Origin: Pseudevernia furfuracea | Taxonomy: Eukaryota; Ascomycota; Lecanoromycetes; Lecanorales; Parmeliaceae | Assembly (NCBI GenBank): GCA_022315425.1 | Contig: JAIUPT010000028.1 | Coordinates: 744,001 to 808,000 of the forward strand | Direction: 5' to 3' | DNA length: 64,000 bases | Shown: positions 1 through 11,300 of the stretch, piece after piece | Layout: every line of letters begins with the position of its first letter | How positions within the stretch are numbered: position 1 is the first letter of the stretch | Position numbers and translations under genes: made by a program | The notes under the pieces: model-generated | Told to the model about the DNA's origin: nothing | Databases searched by the model: none | What the model saw: only the letters and a program-made list of their open reading frames with translations

Positions 1-732
1 GATCTGAACGGCAAGCCTAAGAAGATGCTCATCGTCCTCATATTGTATGTTTGCCACACAATGACGCAATGTGAGGATACGAGGACGTACTTTGGTATTT
101 GTGATCTGCAGTCTTCGTGGTGAAAGTATCAGGGCAACTAACGATGTTGAAAAGAGCATCTCCAATAACGCGATATCACCCAGCTTCGTCTCGAAGACAT
201 TTTCAAACGGATCCGTAGTGTATATTCGGAACCCTCTTGAGGTGCCTAAAGACTAGGTGTTAGCACCAGGTAGGGATAGCTAGAGCATTGAAAACTGACC
301 CACAGCCAAGTGGCTGTAGTCCTGATTGAAGTTCACGAAGTTCATAGACATTTTGGCTGCAGTTCGAAGAAAGCAAGTGTTGGGCAGCTTCTCGGGCCAA
401 ATGTAGCTGCCAAACAGATCGAGAGCGTTGAAGATGTCATTGGTGAGGGAGGGTCCTCGACAGTGCCATGTGTCTGGAGAGAAGCAGGGTGGAGGGATGA
501 AGAGCTGAGCAAATCCGTGGTGTGGAGATTGACACAAGTAGTTGGTACCTAATTTCCAGAACTTGTCTTTTTCAGTGAGTATTGCTCGGTGTTGCTGGTG
601 GTTGACTTTATGTTGTAACTACCTACCTTAACATTATCATAGGTACTCTACCGTAGCCGAGAATTTTGTTAGCGCCGCTCCGCTGGTCAAAACCTTCCAG
701 CTGTGCGTAGACCTCACGTATTGCAGACCACA
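1..732. other. Left-edge intergenic DNA
   Basis: No gene is supported here. The short open frames on both strands (61-85 codons) overlap each other, lack splice partners and resemble no family I know. The stretch probably holds the promoter and 5' leader of the TYW4-like gene beginning at 733, and perhaps the 3' end of a gene lying to the left. The bases just before 733 (ACCACAATGG) give a fair eukaryotic start context. Confidence 0.5.
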
Positions 733-3700
733 ATGGCAGGCCAGCAACGCCCAAAATCGCGAAAGGCGATGGCGGATACATCTGTAATGAACACGAATAA
801 CAGCTCTATCGTCTCCAAGAGGAGTGTTGAACGCTTGTACTACCAGGAGCCACATTTTTACCGCTACTTTGTCAAGAAACCTAAAACAAGGTCTCCTCTA
901 ATTTCGCGTGGCTACTGGCTTCGAATGCATGCTGTTGAACAAGTCATAGAGCAATTTCTTGACGAGCCAGCGGAGAAGAAAAAGATAGTCTTAAATCTGG
1001 GGTGTGGGTAGTAAGCAGGAAGCCATAATATTTCGAATGTTTGTGGTAAATTGATCATGAAATAGTGATCCTGTACCCTTCCAGTGGCTCTCGAAACATC
1101 TTGCAAAATGTCATGGTGTCACATTTGTGGACGTGGATTACCCAGATTTAATGGAGAAGAAGTGCAATGTCATATCCAATACGTCGCAACTCCATGACCT
1201 GCTTGGCACTCATGATCGATCTTTGGATTCCAGTGGCCTTATTCTGCGCAGTGAACATTACTTGGCTATTGGATGCGATCTTGCAGATATAAAAAGGCTT
1301 GACATGCTACTTGCGAGCGAGGTCCAAATGTCAAATTGCCTAGTCCTTTGCATCGCTGAAGTCTCTATTACATACATGGACACCAATGCTGCAGATGCTC
1401 TCATTCGATGGGCGGGTCTTCATGATGATAGTACGTGAAGAACTACGTATGCGGACCATTTGAAGAACCTGTTGTTGATACACTACAGTGCGTTTCTGTC
1501 TCCTTGAGCAGTATTTGCCAGATGGTGCGGAACATCCCTTTGCACAGAAGATGATCCGCCATTTCAACAATCTTCAGACGCCGTTACGATCTATTCATCG
1601 GTACCCGCAATTAGCAGACCAAGAACGGCGTTTCCTTGGAGCGAGGTGGTCCTCGGTAAGTGTAAGAAGCCTGTGGGACTTATGGAGCGATGATCTGTTT
1701 GTGTCACCAGATCGAAGGCTGGTTCTCAATGACGTGGAACCTTTTGATGAATGGGAGGAATTCGTCCTCTTTGCATCTCACTACTTTCTTCTCCTAGCCG
1801 CAAATACGTCGCCTTCGACCGGCTCCGGTCCGTCATATCTAGGGCACCTGCGGGATCCAAGTCACGTTACATGTGCGAGTCTACCGGTGGAAGTTCCCTT
1901 AACACTACATTGCGAAGCCTTTCCCAGCTCTCACAGGAGAAGGTTCGGGGCTCTGGCTCCGCTTTCTCAAAACACGTTCGGACATCACGGTGGTGTAGGT
2001 CTACAGACTAGGCTCAGTACAGCGGAAGTCTATGTGCTACCCAGGATGGGCCCTCCGGGCTCTGTCGATATCTCTATACTCGAGAAAAAATGCAAACAAC
2101 TAGAGAGTATTGAGCCTCGGATGTGCCATACAATCACGTTTGATCGTCTTGGCTTCCTCGTTGCAGGTGGAAGAGCGTCTCCTGACCATGTGTTTCAGGA
2201 CTGTTGGTTATCTGGCAGAGATGTTTGGCAGAGAGTAGAAGATCTTCCAATCCCCTTGTTCAGACATTGTGCCACTATGATTACGCTGGAGAACCCAAGC
2301 CATTCCACAGACAATGCTTTATTAATTTATGGGGGTAAAACCGGAGCCGGCCATGTTTCTGGCCAATGGCTACTATGGCGCAAAGGCTTTGGGTGGGTCA
2401 CGATTCCGGTCTCGGGTCACCAGTTGAAACCTAGATTCGGTGCCGTCATGCAAGAGACTGGCTTCAGAAGGGGAATACTGCTGGGTGGCATGGCCAATGA
2501 CGGCAAGATTCTTTCAGAAGCCTGGAGTGGACTATCTCTGGTGATGCATCAGCCCTCAGCATATCGTTGACTCGCATGACATTTTCACAGCCTGGTATCC
2601 ATTCCACTATAGGAAGATTGGGTTCATCCCTCATAAACTCGAGATTTGGGGTCTTGCTCGTCGGTGGTGTATCTTCGAGTTTAATCCCCCACAGCCTTGA
2701 GGTTATCAAACTTTTCCACGAGAATGCAGATGATGACCAACAGAGCATCTGGAAATGGGCACCAGTCGACATCCGTACCACCGAACAACGGCCCTTGCTT
2801 ATTGGTCATAGTACCTTTGCATCTTTGGATACTGTTGATATTCTTGGAGGCGGAGCCGTTTGTTTTTCATTTGGAACTTTCTGGAATGAAAGCATACTGA
2901 ACATGTCGAGTTGTGATCGAGCGTCGAGGCCCCTGATGGAAGCAGCTAGACAGGAGCCTGGCCCGTTCTCAGAACAGAAATCCACCGGCGATACCCTCAA
3001 ACCAACGCACTTCGTCTGTACCGTCCCACGGGATGACCGAGTTCAATCGTCTAAGAATTTCGAACAGATCTTAAACGATGGGCAGCCTGTCATTATGAGG
3101 AACATGGACATTGGGTTGTGCATGGAGGAGTGGACATTAGCAAACCTTACAGCCAAGATTGGTGGAGATAGGACTGTCGTGGTCCACGAGGCCTCTAATA
3201 AATGTATGGACTTCCAGTACAAGAACTTCAAATACGCCAAGAAGCCGTTCAAGGATTTCGTTGAGGAAATTACCAGAGGCTCTCCACAATATCTGCGGTC
3301 CCTCTCATTTGAGAATCCAGCTGGAAAACCCGCTGATTTATCTGTTGACTTCCCTGAACTTGCTTCTAGCTTCGAATTGCCGCCGCAACTTAACGTCGTG
3401 AAACAGAAAAAGCACAGCTCCGTTCTCCGAATTTCAGGACCAGTTATAATGTGGCTTCACTACGACGTCATGGCAAACGTCCTTTGTCAAATTCATGGTA
3501 CCAAGCAGTTAATTCTGTATCCTCCATCTGACGTGTCGCTCTTTTCCATTCCTCCTGGTGCTTCGAGCTCTTCGATAAATTGCTTTGACACTGGACCGGA
3601 TAGGCATTCTTCACTTACTCTGGCGCATCCCCAAGAAGCGTTGCTTCAACCAGGAGACATATTATTCATACCTCCGCTTTGGTTGCACACTGCCTCTCCC

Positions 3701-3931
3701 GTCGATAATGTTAGCATCTCTGTCAACGTTTTCTTTCGCAACATTGATGCCGGCTATGCTCCTGGAAGGGACGTTTACGGCAATCGCGACCTGCAAGCTT
3801 ATGAAAGTGGTAGGAGAGATATTGAAAAGATCTCGAAGTCTTTCGATAAATTACCTACAGACATGGGTAAGTTCTATCTTGAGCGCCTGGCTGACGAGTT
3901 GAGAGAAAAGGCACAAAGACATGGCTCCTGA
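733..3931 (+). CDS. PPM2/TYW4: tRNA wybutosine-synthesizing protein 4 (leucine carboxyl methyltransferase-like + Kelch + JmjC), apparent frameshift
   Basis: The gene encodes a three-part enzyme for the last steps of wybutosine formation in tRNA-Phe. The N-terminal AdoMet methyltransferase carries LNLGCGYDP (about residues 87-95) and the downstream DVDYPDLMEKK. The middle part has EPFDEWEEF and Kelch-like beta-propeller segments (LLVGGV, LIYGGK). The C-terminal JmjC domain (about 3010-3931) keeps iron ligands H and D in WLHYD, a distal H in PLWLHTASP, and the 2-oxoglutarate lysine in GTKQLILYPP. Introns are 1011-1065 and 1431-1488; splicing at 1010 restores GYDP exactly. Between about 2515 and 2530 the frame changes without usable splice sites: DGKILSEA in one frame continues as LEWTISGDASAL one base out. 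Either a base is missing in this sequence or the gene is damaged. The JmjC fusion is the normal fungal architecture, so only the frameshift is odd. The start at 733 is the first ATG in frame. Confidence 0.9.
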
Positions 3932-5144
3932 TCACCACGGAAAACCTCGTAATTAGCGAATCCTTGTGGGGGGTGTCCATCTGCAGCCAAGTCCGACCGA
4001 CGCCTAATCTTTGAGCCTAAATCGGTCGATGCGGCCCTGTCAAACATTGGTTGGCTATGCTTCAGAGGATCAGCCTCCTTTAGTGTGAAGCCTGCATCCA
4101 ACAGGCAGGGAATGTGGACCATTCATCGTTTGTTGGAAGTCCCAGTGCAACTACCTACTCGATGCCGGCTACTTACATGTTTGCTTCACCTTCCAAAAAA
4201 AAAAAAAAACGCCTCTGCTCTCGCGAGTCGCGAGAGCAGATGACAGTCACTGAAAGAGCATGCTCCCTTCCGTCCCTTCTGCCCCTTCTGCATACCCTCT
4301 AAGGTAGTTTACTACGCAGTGACCTAAGTAAGACATTTCACTTACTATGCGCATCATTTGCATATGTCTTCAAAGCGTCGATGAATGCTTTGACGATTAT
4401 ATAAAATGATATACCCTGGAGATGATGGAGGAGGCATGGAGGCACGGAGGATGAGCATCACTGATGAGCATTGACCTAGGGCGACGGGAGCTAAGGACGA
4501 CCCCGCCAGCTGCCAGCCCCACTTTTCCTTGATATCTCGGACCTGCTCGTCTGCTGGCAAACTTTTTTTTATGAGACCTACCTGACTCCATCACATTTCC
4601 TTCCATCTATTCTCACTTGAATGTCTCATTGCTGTTTGCTCTGACTTTTCCATCTCAGTGGTTACCCTGGCGTCTTTACTTCTCTGATCATCTAGCTTCT
4701 GTAACATTCCTTCAACGATGCCCTACTTTTCAATTACACTGTACGTTTCAAGAGCGAGATAGGTACGAAAAGTATTCTTCAGTCAAACAGTTCATAGTGC
4801 ATAGTTTCACCATCGTACATGCGTTATATATATTGGGTCTGACTGACACTAAAAGTCTAGAAGTTCTTCTTCGGCTTGTTATCATAACATACTTTACCTT
4901 CAAATGACCATTGACCACGGCACCCACCTACTGTCTAACATCCTGTTCATGCTTTGACAGTGACAAACACTATCAGTTGTGCCCTGCCTCCGACTCTCTG
5001 TCCCTAGAGCTTTGCGGCATTTACCAGTCTCATAAGCAAGGAAACCTGGCAGCCCAAGTTCCACGGCTGAGCTCGAGGTTACGGCCGTCCTAGAGGGCTC
5101 ACAGAACCCACTCGCAGACTTCTCGTGACCGATGAGAGCATACA
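3932..5144. other. Intergenic region between TYW4-like and PPS1-like genes
   Basis: No convincing gene. The stretch contains the A15 tract and near-perfect palindrome described separately (4195-4239). Its right half should hold the promoter and leader of the phosphatase gene at 5145. A 96-codon open frame at 4617-4907 has no recognisable features and is probably chance. Confidence 0.5.
4195..4239. repeat. A15 tract followed by a 25-bp hairpin-forming inverted repeat
   Basis: Fifteen A residues (4195-4209) are followed after five bases by CTGCTCTCGCGA, one G, and its exact reverse complement TCGCGAGAGCAG (arms 4215-4226 and 4228-4239). Twelve matched pairs around a single-base centre are unlikely by chance. 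It lies about 280 bp after the stop of the TYW4-like gene. The role is unknown; a structure in the 3' flank is one option, an element scar another. Confidence 0.85.
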
Positions 5145-7381
5145 ATGTCTACACTGGTCATTCACCAGGCGGCATCGAGAGCTTCTTTGACTCCTCCACC
5201 TGAGACATCGGCACTCAGTCTTGACACATCTCGACCTGGCTCTGCTCCAATACCGAACAAGCACCTTCCTTATTGCCCTGCCGGTCCAGCACCTGGAAAA
5301 TCGCAACTGGCTTCACCCCCTGCTTCTCCACCAACCAAAAACTCTGGCCTCCAGACTTTCTCATTGCTTCACCCCGCAGACACCTATCCTCAGGTCATTA
5401 ATAACCCTCCAGTCTTTTCCATTGATGCCTTCACTTTAGCCGCAGCGATCAACGAGCAAGCACAGCAGCCCATCCCGGATCCAAAACTTGCCTTCCCATG
5501 GCTTCATGGCTTGCACGCCGAGAATCAAGCTCAGCTGGCATTTTTCATTGCCCGTCGTAAAGCTCTACGGAAGACACCACAATGCTTCCGAAGCATTACA
5601 GTCGTCAAAGTCGGAGGCGATCTCACAAAGGCAAGGCTGAAAGGTGCAGTCAGCGCGGACGAGCTATTGGACCTCAAGAACGGAAAAGATGCTAGCTTTC
5701 TCGAGGTCGACCCGAAAGATGGCTTCTCGGTCCGGAACTTTCAAATACAAGCAACCAAGATGGCCACTGTGTCAGATGTCGTAATATACGCAAACGATGA
5801 GACCAAAGCAGAAGATATACATGATCTGGCGAAGAATTTTGCGATAGCCCAAAATACGTGGAAAGTGAAGAACGGAAACAGAGATGAGCATGTGCCAACC
5901 TTCAATACTTTCATATTATCAAGTCAGTCTCAATTCGTCATCAAACCCCAAGACTTCTGCTAATAACACTAGCAGGTTCATTCGAAGAAGTCGAGCGAAA
6001 CTATCCGGATGTGGTGGCCGTGGACTCGAAGGGACAGGCGACAGGCAAAGTGATGGACTTCTGTGAGTGTTGAAAAGGGCGTATTCGACCATGATCTGAC
6101 GATTGGCAGTTCATTGGGAGCGACAAGAGATGTGCAACATGTCGAAAGCGTCAGAAATTGCCCGAAATGTATGGTTAGGCCCAACGCCAGACTCGTTGCT
6201 CTGCCCTCCATCCGAAAATGATGATGAACCTCCATTTGACATACTCATTGAAGCCAATGATCTGGCACAGCCTCCAGATTCTCATACGCTCAAGCGCGTA
6301 GCTGAGCTGAGCTACTCAGCACCGCAGCATCTTGAATATCCGTCGTCAGGGAGTGTAATGCCTCAAGCACATACCAAAAAGGGATCTGACCCGCTGAAGA
6401 CCATGTGCCAATGGATTTACAAGCTTGCGAACCCTAAGACCACGCCGGATGCCAGCGAAGATGAGGAGAATGACTCGGACGGAGATATCCCAATGAAGCC
6501 GCTCTTTTCTCATTCTCGAAAGATCCTCATTCATTGCACAGATGGCTACACAGAAAGCACGCTTCTTGGCCTCGCCTACTTCATGTACGCCGAACAGGTG
6601 GCTGTGCACGAGGCTTGGCTACGTCTGCATTGTGAGAAGAAGCGCAACTTCTTTGCCTATCCATCCGATGTTGCCTTGTTGGCTTCACTGCAACCTCGTC
6701 TCGTCCCGATGCTGTCTCTGACTAGAGCACAATCTCGAGCCGCACAGGAGGAGCCGGCATGGATTTCACGCATTGATGGAAGCTTGCCAAGTCGCATTCT
6801 TCCTTACATGTACCTCGGAAACCTAGGGCATGCCAATAACCCGGATCTGTTGAAGGAGATGGGCATCAAAAGGATACTGAGCGTTGGGGAGCCTGCGAAC
6901 TGGACGAAAGCCCAGATCGAAAATTGGGGACAGAGGAACCTGCTCTTTATTGACAGGGTACAAGACAATGGCGTTGATCCTTTGATGAAGGACTTTGAGC
7001 GGTGTCTAGACTTCATTGGTTAGAAAGCGGTTCCGTCCCTTGTGCTGGATGCGCGAAGCTGACTGGGCGCAAACAGGCAAAGGCAAGAGCGATGGCACAG
7101 CGACACTTGTCCACTGCCGGGTCGGCGTCTCTCGCTCCGCAACAATCTGCATAGCAGAGGTCATGGCCTCACATGGCCTTTCTTTCCCACGGGCCTACTG
7201 CTACGTGCGCGCACGACGGCTGAATGTGATCATCCAGCCACATCTACGTTTCGTTTACGAGCTGCTGAAATGGGATGAATTGTGCCAGCAACGAAGAGGC
7301 GAAGCAGTCAAAAGAGAACTGGAATGGGCGACGATTGCGAGAGAGATTGCGGCGATGAATAAGCCATATTCTTCCCGGTGA
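5145..7381 (+). CDS. PPS1: PPS1-like dual-specificity protein phosphatase
   Basis: Encodes a 692-residue dual-specificity phosphatase resembling yeast Pps1, which is linked to S-phase checkpoint control. The spliced coding sequence has four exons (5145-5922, 5976-6062, 6110-7018, 7077-7381; introns 53, 47 and 58 bp) and stays in frame throughout. The catalytic signature HCRVGVSRSA lies near the C-terminus with the nucleophile Cys at about residue 605 (codon 7115-7117). An upstream conserved block (ILIHCTDGYTESTLLGLAYF) is the second, non-catalytic phosphatase-like unit seen in Pps1 proteins: it keeps HC but lacks the R of CX5R. The N-terminus is Ser/Pro-rich and probably disordered. The family call rests on both blocks and their order. 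The start at 5145 is the first ATG of the open frame and is preceded by CACA-like leader sequence. Confidence 0.9.
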
Positions 7382-8310
7382 TGTAATCTTGAGGCTGTGG
7401 AGCTGTGGGTGAGGACAGGGGATTGGCGTTTGGCTTTTGAAATGGTCAGACAATGACACCTTGCATGATTGTATGAACATGATTTTTATGACATCTTACG
7501 ACGACGGTTCGATGGGCTTAGGAAGTTGGATTGTATTTGGCAAGTAGGCATACAGACATATAGCATTAGGAATTTCTGAAGGCAGCTTTCTCACCAGCCA
7601 AGTCCAATCAATTTTGGATCTGCTGTTGACGATTAAGGTACATAGAAGCAGAATGAGCGACTTTGTGGATCCTCGAATCATGAAGTTTTGTCCACTCTCG
7701 TAGAGCTCATCGCTCGATTTCTTGCAGCAGGCGTACTATTGAAGTAAGGCACGTAGGGTACATAGGGTACATAGGGTACATAGGGTACATAAGGTACATA
7801 AAGTACGTATTATTTTATTGCGTGGGGGATCTCAAAAGATTGTGTGGGGACTGTTTCATACTTTGAGATTATGAGATGCGGCTCTTCGGGAATGCAGCCG
7901 ATCGAACTGTTACTGTGGCAGTGGCAGTGGCACGCGGTCACTTGCATTAGTGTCCGTTCGGGGAGAAAGCTTATCTTTAGATCTTTGAGCTTTAAACTTG
8001 TCAACTGCTGCTTCAATTTCTCCAATTTATTTTCTCTCATTCACCTGAGCCAAGCCCCCAAGTTCCCAATCTCTAGAGCTCCTGCCTCTTTCGCCAAAGT
8101 GTTATGACGCTGACTAATCTCCCCCACCGGCCCATCAAAACAAAGCTAATTCCTTTGTTTTCCTCTCACCTCGTCACTTCCTTCCTCGTCATCCACCACC
8201 ATCCACATCAACCACAATCCATGCATCACACTTTCCTCATCAATTGCGCATGATACGTTGATTGCACCTTCTCTAGTCACAGACTACAACCCACCCCCCG
8301 ATCGTCCATC
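7382..8310. other. Intergenic region with minisatellite, upstream of Ulp1-like gene
   Basis: No gene is supported. The region holds a 9-bp tandem repeat (7757-7801, listed separately) and, from about 8050, a pyrimidine-rich leader (CTTCCTCGTCATCCACCACC type) that looks like a fungal promoter/5' UTR for the gene at 8311. Confidence 0.5.
7757..7801. repeat. Five tandem copies of a 9-bp unit (GGTACATAG/A)
   Basis: Three exact GGTACATAG units are followed by two GGTACATAA units, flanked by diverged half units (GGCACGTAG before, AGTACGTA after). A simple minisatellite in the 3' flank of the phosphatase gene. Confidence 0.9.
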
Positions 8311-11300
8311 ATGGACGGCAGCCCAGGCAGCGATGTTATGGACTGGAAGGAGGATTCCTCACTCCACATCATTCAACCAGCTTCGAGCCCATGGCGAAAG
8401 AGATCCTTCGATACCTACAATGAGACGAACGAGCCATATCGCCCGAATGAAGATCACTCAGGCTACCGAGTCACTGATACACTTCGCCATCACCCGGAAC
8501 CAGTGGAACCTTCCATAGACTTCAACGGCCGATTCGCTCGATTTGCTACAGATTTTGATGGTAATGTAATCCTCCAGCCAATTATACAGCAACAACCACC
8601 AAAACCCATTGGTGCCTATCTTCCCGAGTTGGTCAAGTGGATCATCTACGGAGGCGCGCTGCTTGTCTGTGGCGGCTGCGTGTTAGCTGGCGAAGCTTAC
8701 ATTCACACGGCCACCGTTGCTGTTCGCGTTGGTAATTCTGCCAAACGTCGCCTTGTTCAAGTCACTCAGAAGACATTTGCCCCTGCTCCACCTCCTCGAA
8801 GACGTCGCCGCGATGTCCCACCTCACCGTCGCCAATCTCCCATCATCCGCCGCGTCTCTCCTACATCATCAGGGAGCCGTACGCACATACCGGTCACTCC
8901 ACCAAGGGCACGACCAATGGCTACGCTCAAAGAAGCCGCCGCAAGCTACAATGAATGCATTATCGACTACGCACCGAGCAACATCAAGCACGTAAGGTCC
9001 GGTGCTTTCGTTACCTCACATGAAGATGATCACCAAATGTCCGGTATCATTCATCACCCCTGCTTCGAGCCCCTGATGTCCGGCGCGCTCCAAGACATGG
9101 AGATAGACGAAGATGCTCAGTCGAATGCTATCCCATCTTTTTCCCCATACCACATCCCGGGGAAATTTCCAGATTCACCTCCGCCACCTGCCCTTCCTCC
9201 AATTGAATCACCAGCACCGCAATTGCGAGCTAGCGTTGGGTTGGCTATACCACACGATCAAAATATCGACGATATGGCTATGTCAGAGGAGCAAGAAGCT
9301 GATGAAGTGGCTACACCACGCAGCGAAGCTTCCGACGAATCTGATATACAAGACGTGCAGCCTACCATTAAATCCCCATTGCAGAATGTCGATAGCCGGC
9401 TCAGAAACTACAAAGGCGAGCTCCTTGACGATTGGCAGATAAAGGTCTGCAGAGAATTTCAGGCCATCCATCCACCTCCTAGAGAGATACGACAGCAAGC
9501 TGCCAGCGCTCCTGTACAGCCTCATGGCCTGAACTCCACAGGATTGATTCAATCACACCGATCTCCTTTGGCCAACGGATCTCCCATAACTCCTCATCAG
9601 CAACATGGGATGACTGCTACTGGATTGAATGACTCACGTCGATCTCCTTTGGCCAACGGATCTCCCACATCTCCTCATCAGCAAAACGGGATGACTGCTA
9701 CTGGATTGAACAACTCACGTCGATCTCCTTTGGCCAACGGATCTCCCACATCTCCTCATCAGCAAAACGGGATTATTGCCACTGGATTGATTGATTCACG
9801 TCGATCTCCTATGGCTAACGCATCACACACAGGAGCAGCTGATGGAACGATGGGGCTGTACGGGTCGACTGGTGAACTTCTTGACCAGCCTCACGGCATG
9901 ACTTCCAATGGATTGAACGATTTACACCGATCTCCGTTGGATTTGCACATAGCTACCACCGAGGTTGTTCCCCACCCCCATGTTCTGACCTCCACTGGAT
10001 CGAACGACTTACATCGATCTCCTCTGGATCTGGACAGAGCTACCACCGAAGTTTTTTATCAGCCGCATGGGACAACTTCCATTGGATCGAACGACTTACA
10101 TCGATCTCCTTTGGCGGATGCATCACCCACGAGGGCAGGCGATGTACTGAACGACTCGCACGACGCAAGTACTGACATATCCCACCAGCCACCTAGAACG
10201 GCTACCATTGGATCGATCGACTCACCACGATCTCCTTTGGCCGACAAATCACTCATCAACTCGCCGCATGGGACGAGTCCAACTGGATCGATCGATTTAC
10301 CACGATCTCCTTTGGCCGAATCACCCATGGAGGCAGCAGTCGATGTCATGAATGACACACAAGAGGCTGGTCCCGACGTTTCAGACCACACGACACCTGT
10401 GCCCGCGAGGAGCCCCGTAAGAAGCCCTCCGGCCACGACGGCTACGAAAGCTGCAGAATCGCCGTCGAAACGGTTCATGCAGTCAATTTATGCGCGTATT
10501 CAAGGCAAGCCGAAGAAGAGATCCCCTTTGTGCGAACGTGTCAACAATGCCAATATCCACAAAGTACCAATAACACCAAAGAATGTCAGTTGGCCTGTAA
10601 GAGGAGCTGTCACACGTACCAAACGATTTGTAAAGGGTGAGCTCATATCGCATCCCAGTCCTGCTTCATCCAGCGAGGACAGCAGCATCTTGAGCAGCGT
10701 GCCCAGCGATTTCTCACCTCAGCCCAGCCCGACTATGCAAGAAGAGGAAGAGGAAACAGCATTGCACCCCGCACACCAAACATACCCACCAACACCTGCC
10801 GGAAATAATTCGAGCATGAGCCCGATATCATCCACTGAGAGCCACGTATCCAACTCTACGTCGACAAATGAGCATACGGACGTAACCCATAACCGAGGTG
10901 AGGAACAGACTATCAGCTCTAGCTCGTCCAGCGACAACGAGGCCAGCGTTCAGTCAGTCCAGACACCCACACAGACTGCCGCAGCAGACCCATCGACTCC
11001 GCCATCTCATCTCTCTCCGAAGTTTGAAGAGTTGAAAATCTCTACCCGTCGTTCTTCGCTTCGCCGACGCGAGAAGGAGGATCAAGAACAAAAGCTAAAG
11101 GACGCAATTGCAGCCGAAGAGAAGGCTCGCAAGGAGAAGGAGGAGGCTGAAGAGAAGGCCCGGAAGGAGAAGGAGGAGGCTGAAGAGAAGGCCCTGAAGG
11201 AGAAGGAGGAGGCTGAAGAGAAGGCCCGGAAGGAGAAGGAGGAGGCTGAAGAGAAGGCCCGGATTGAGGTAGAGGAGGAAGAGGAGCGCAAGAAGACTGG

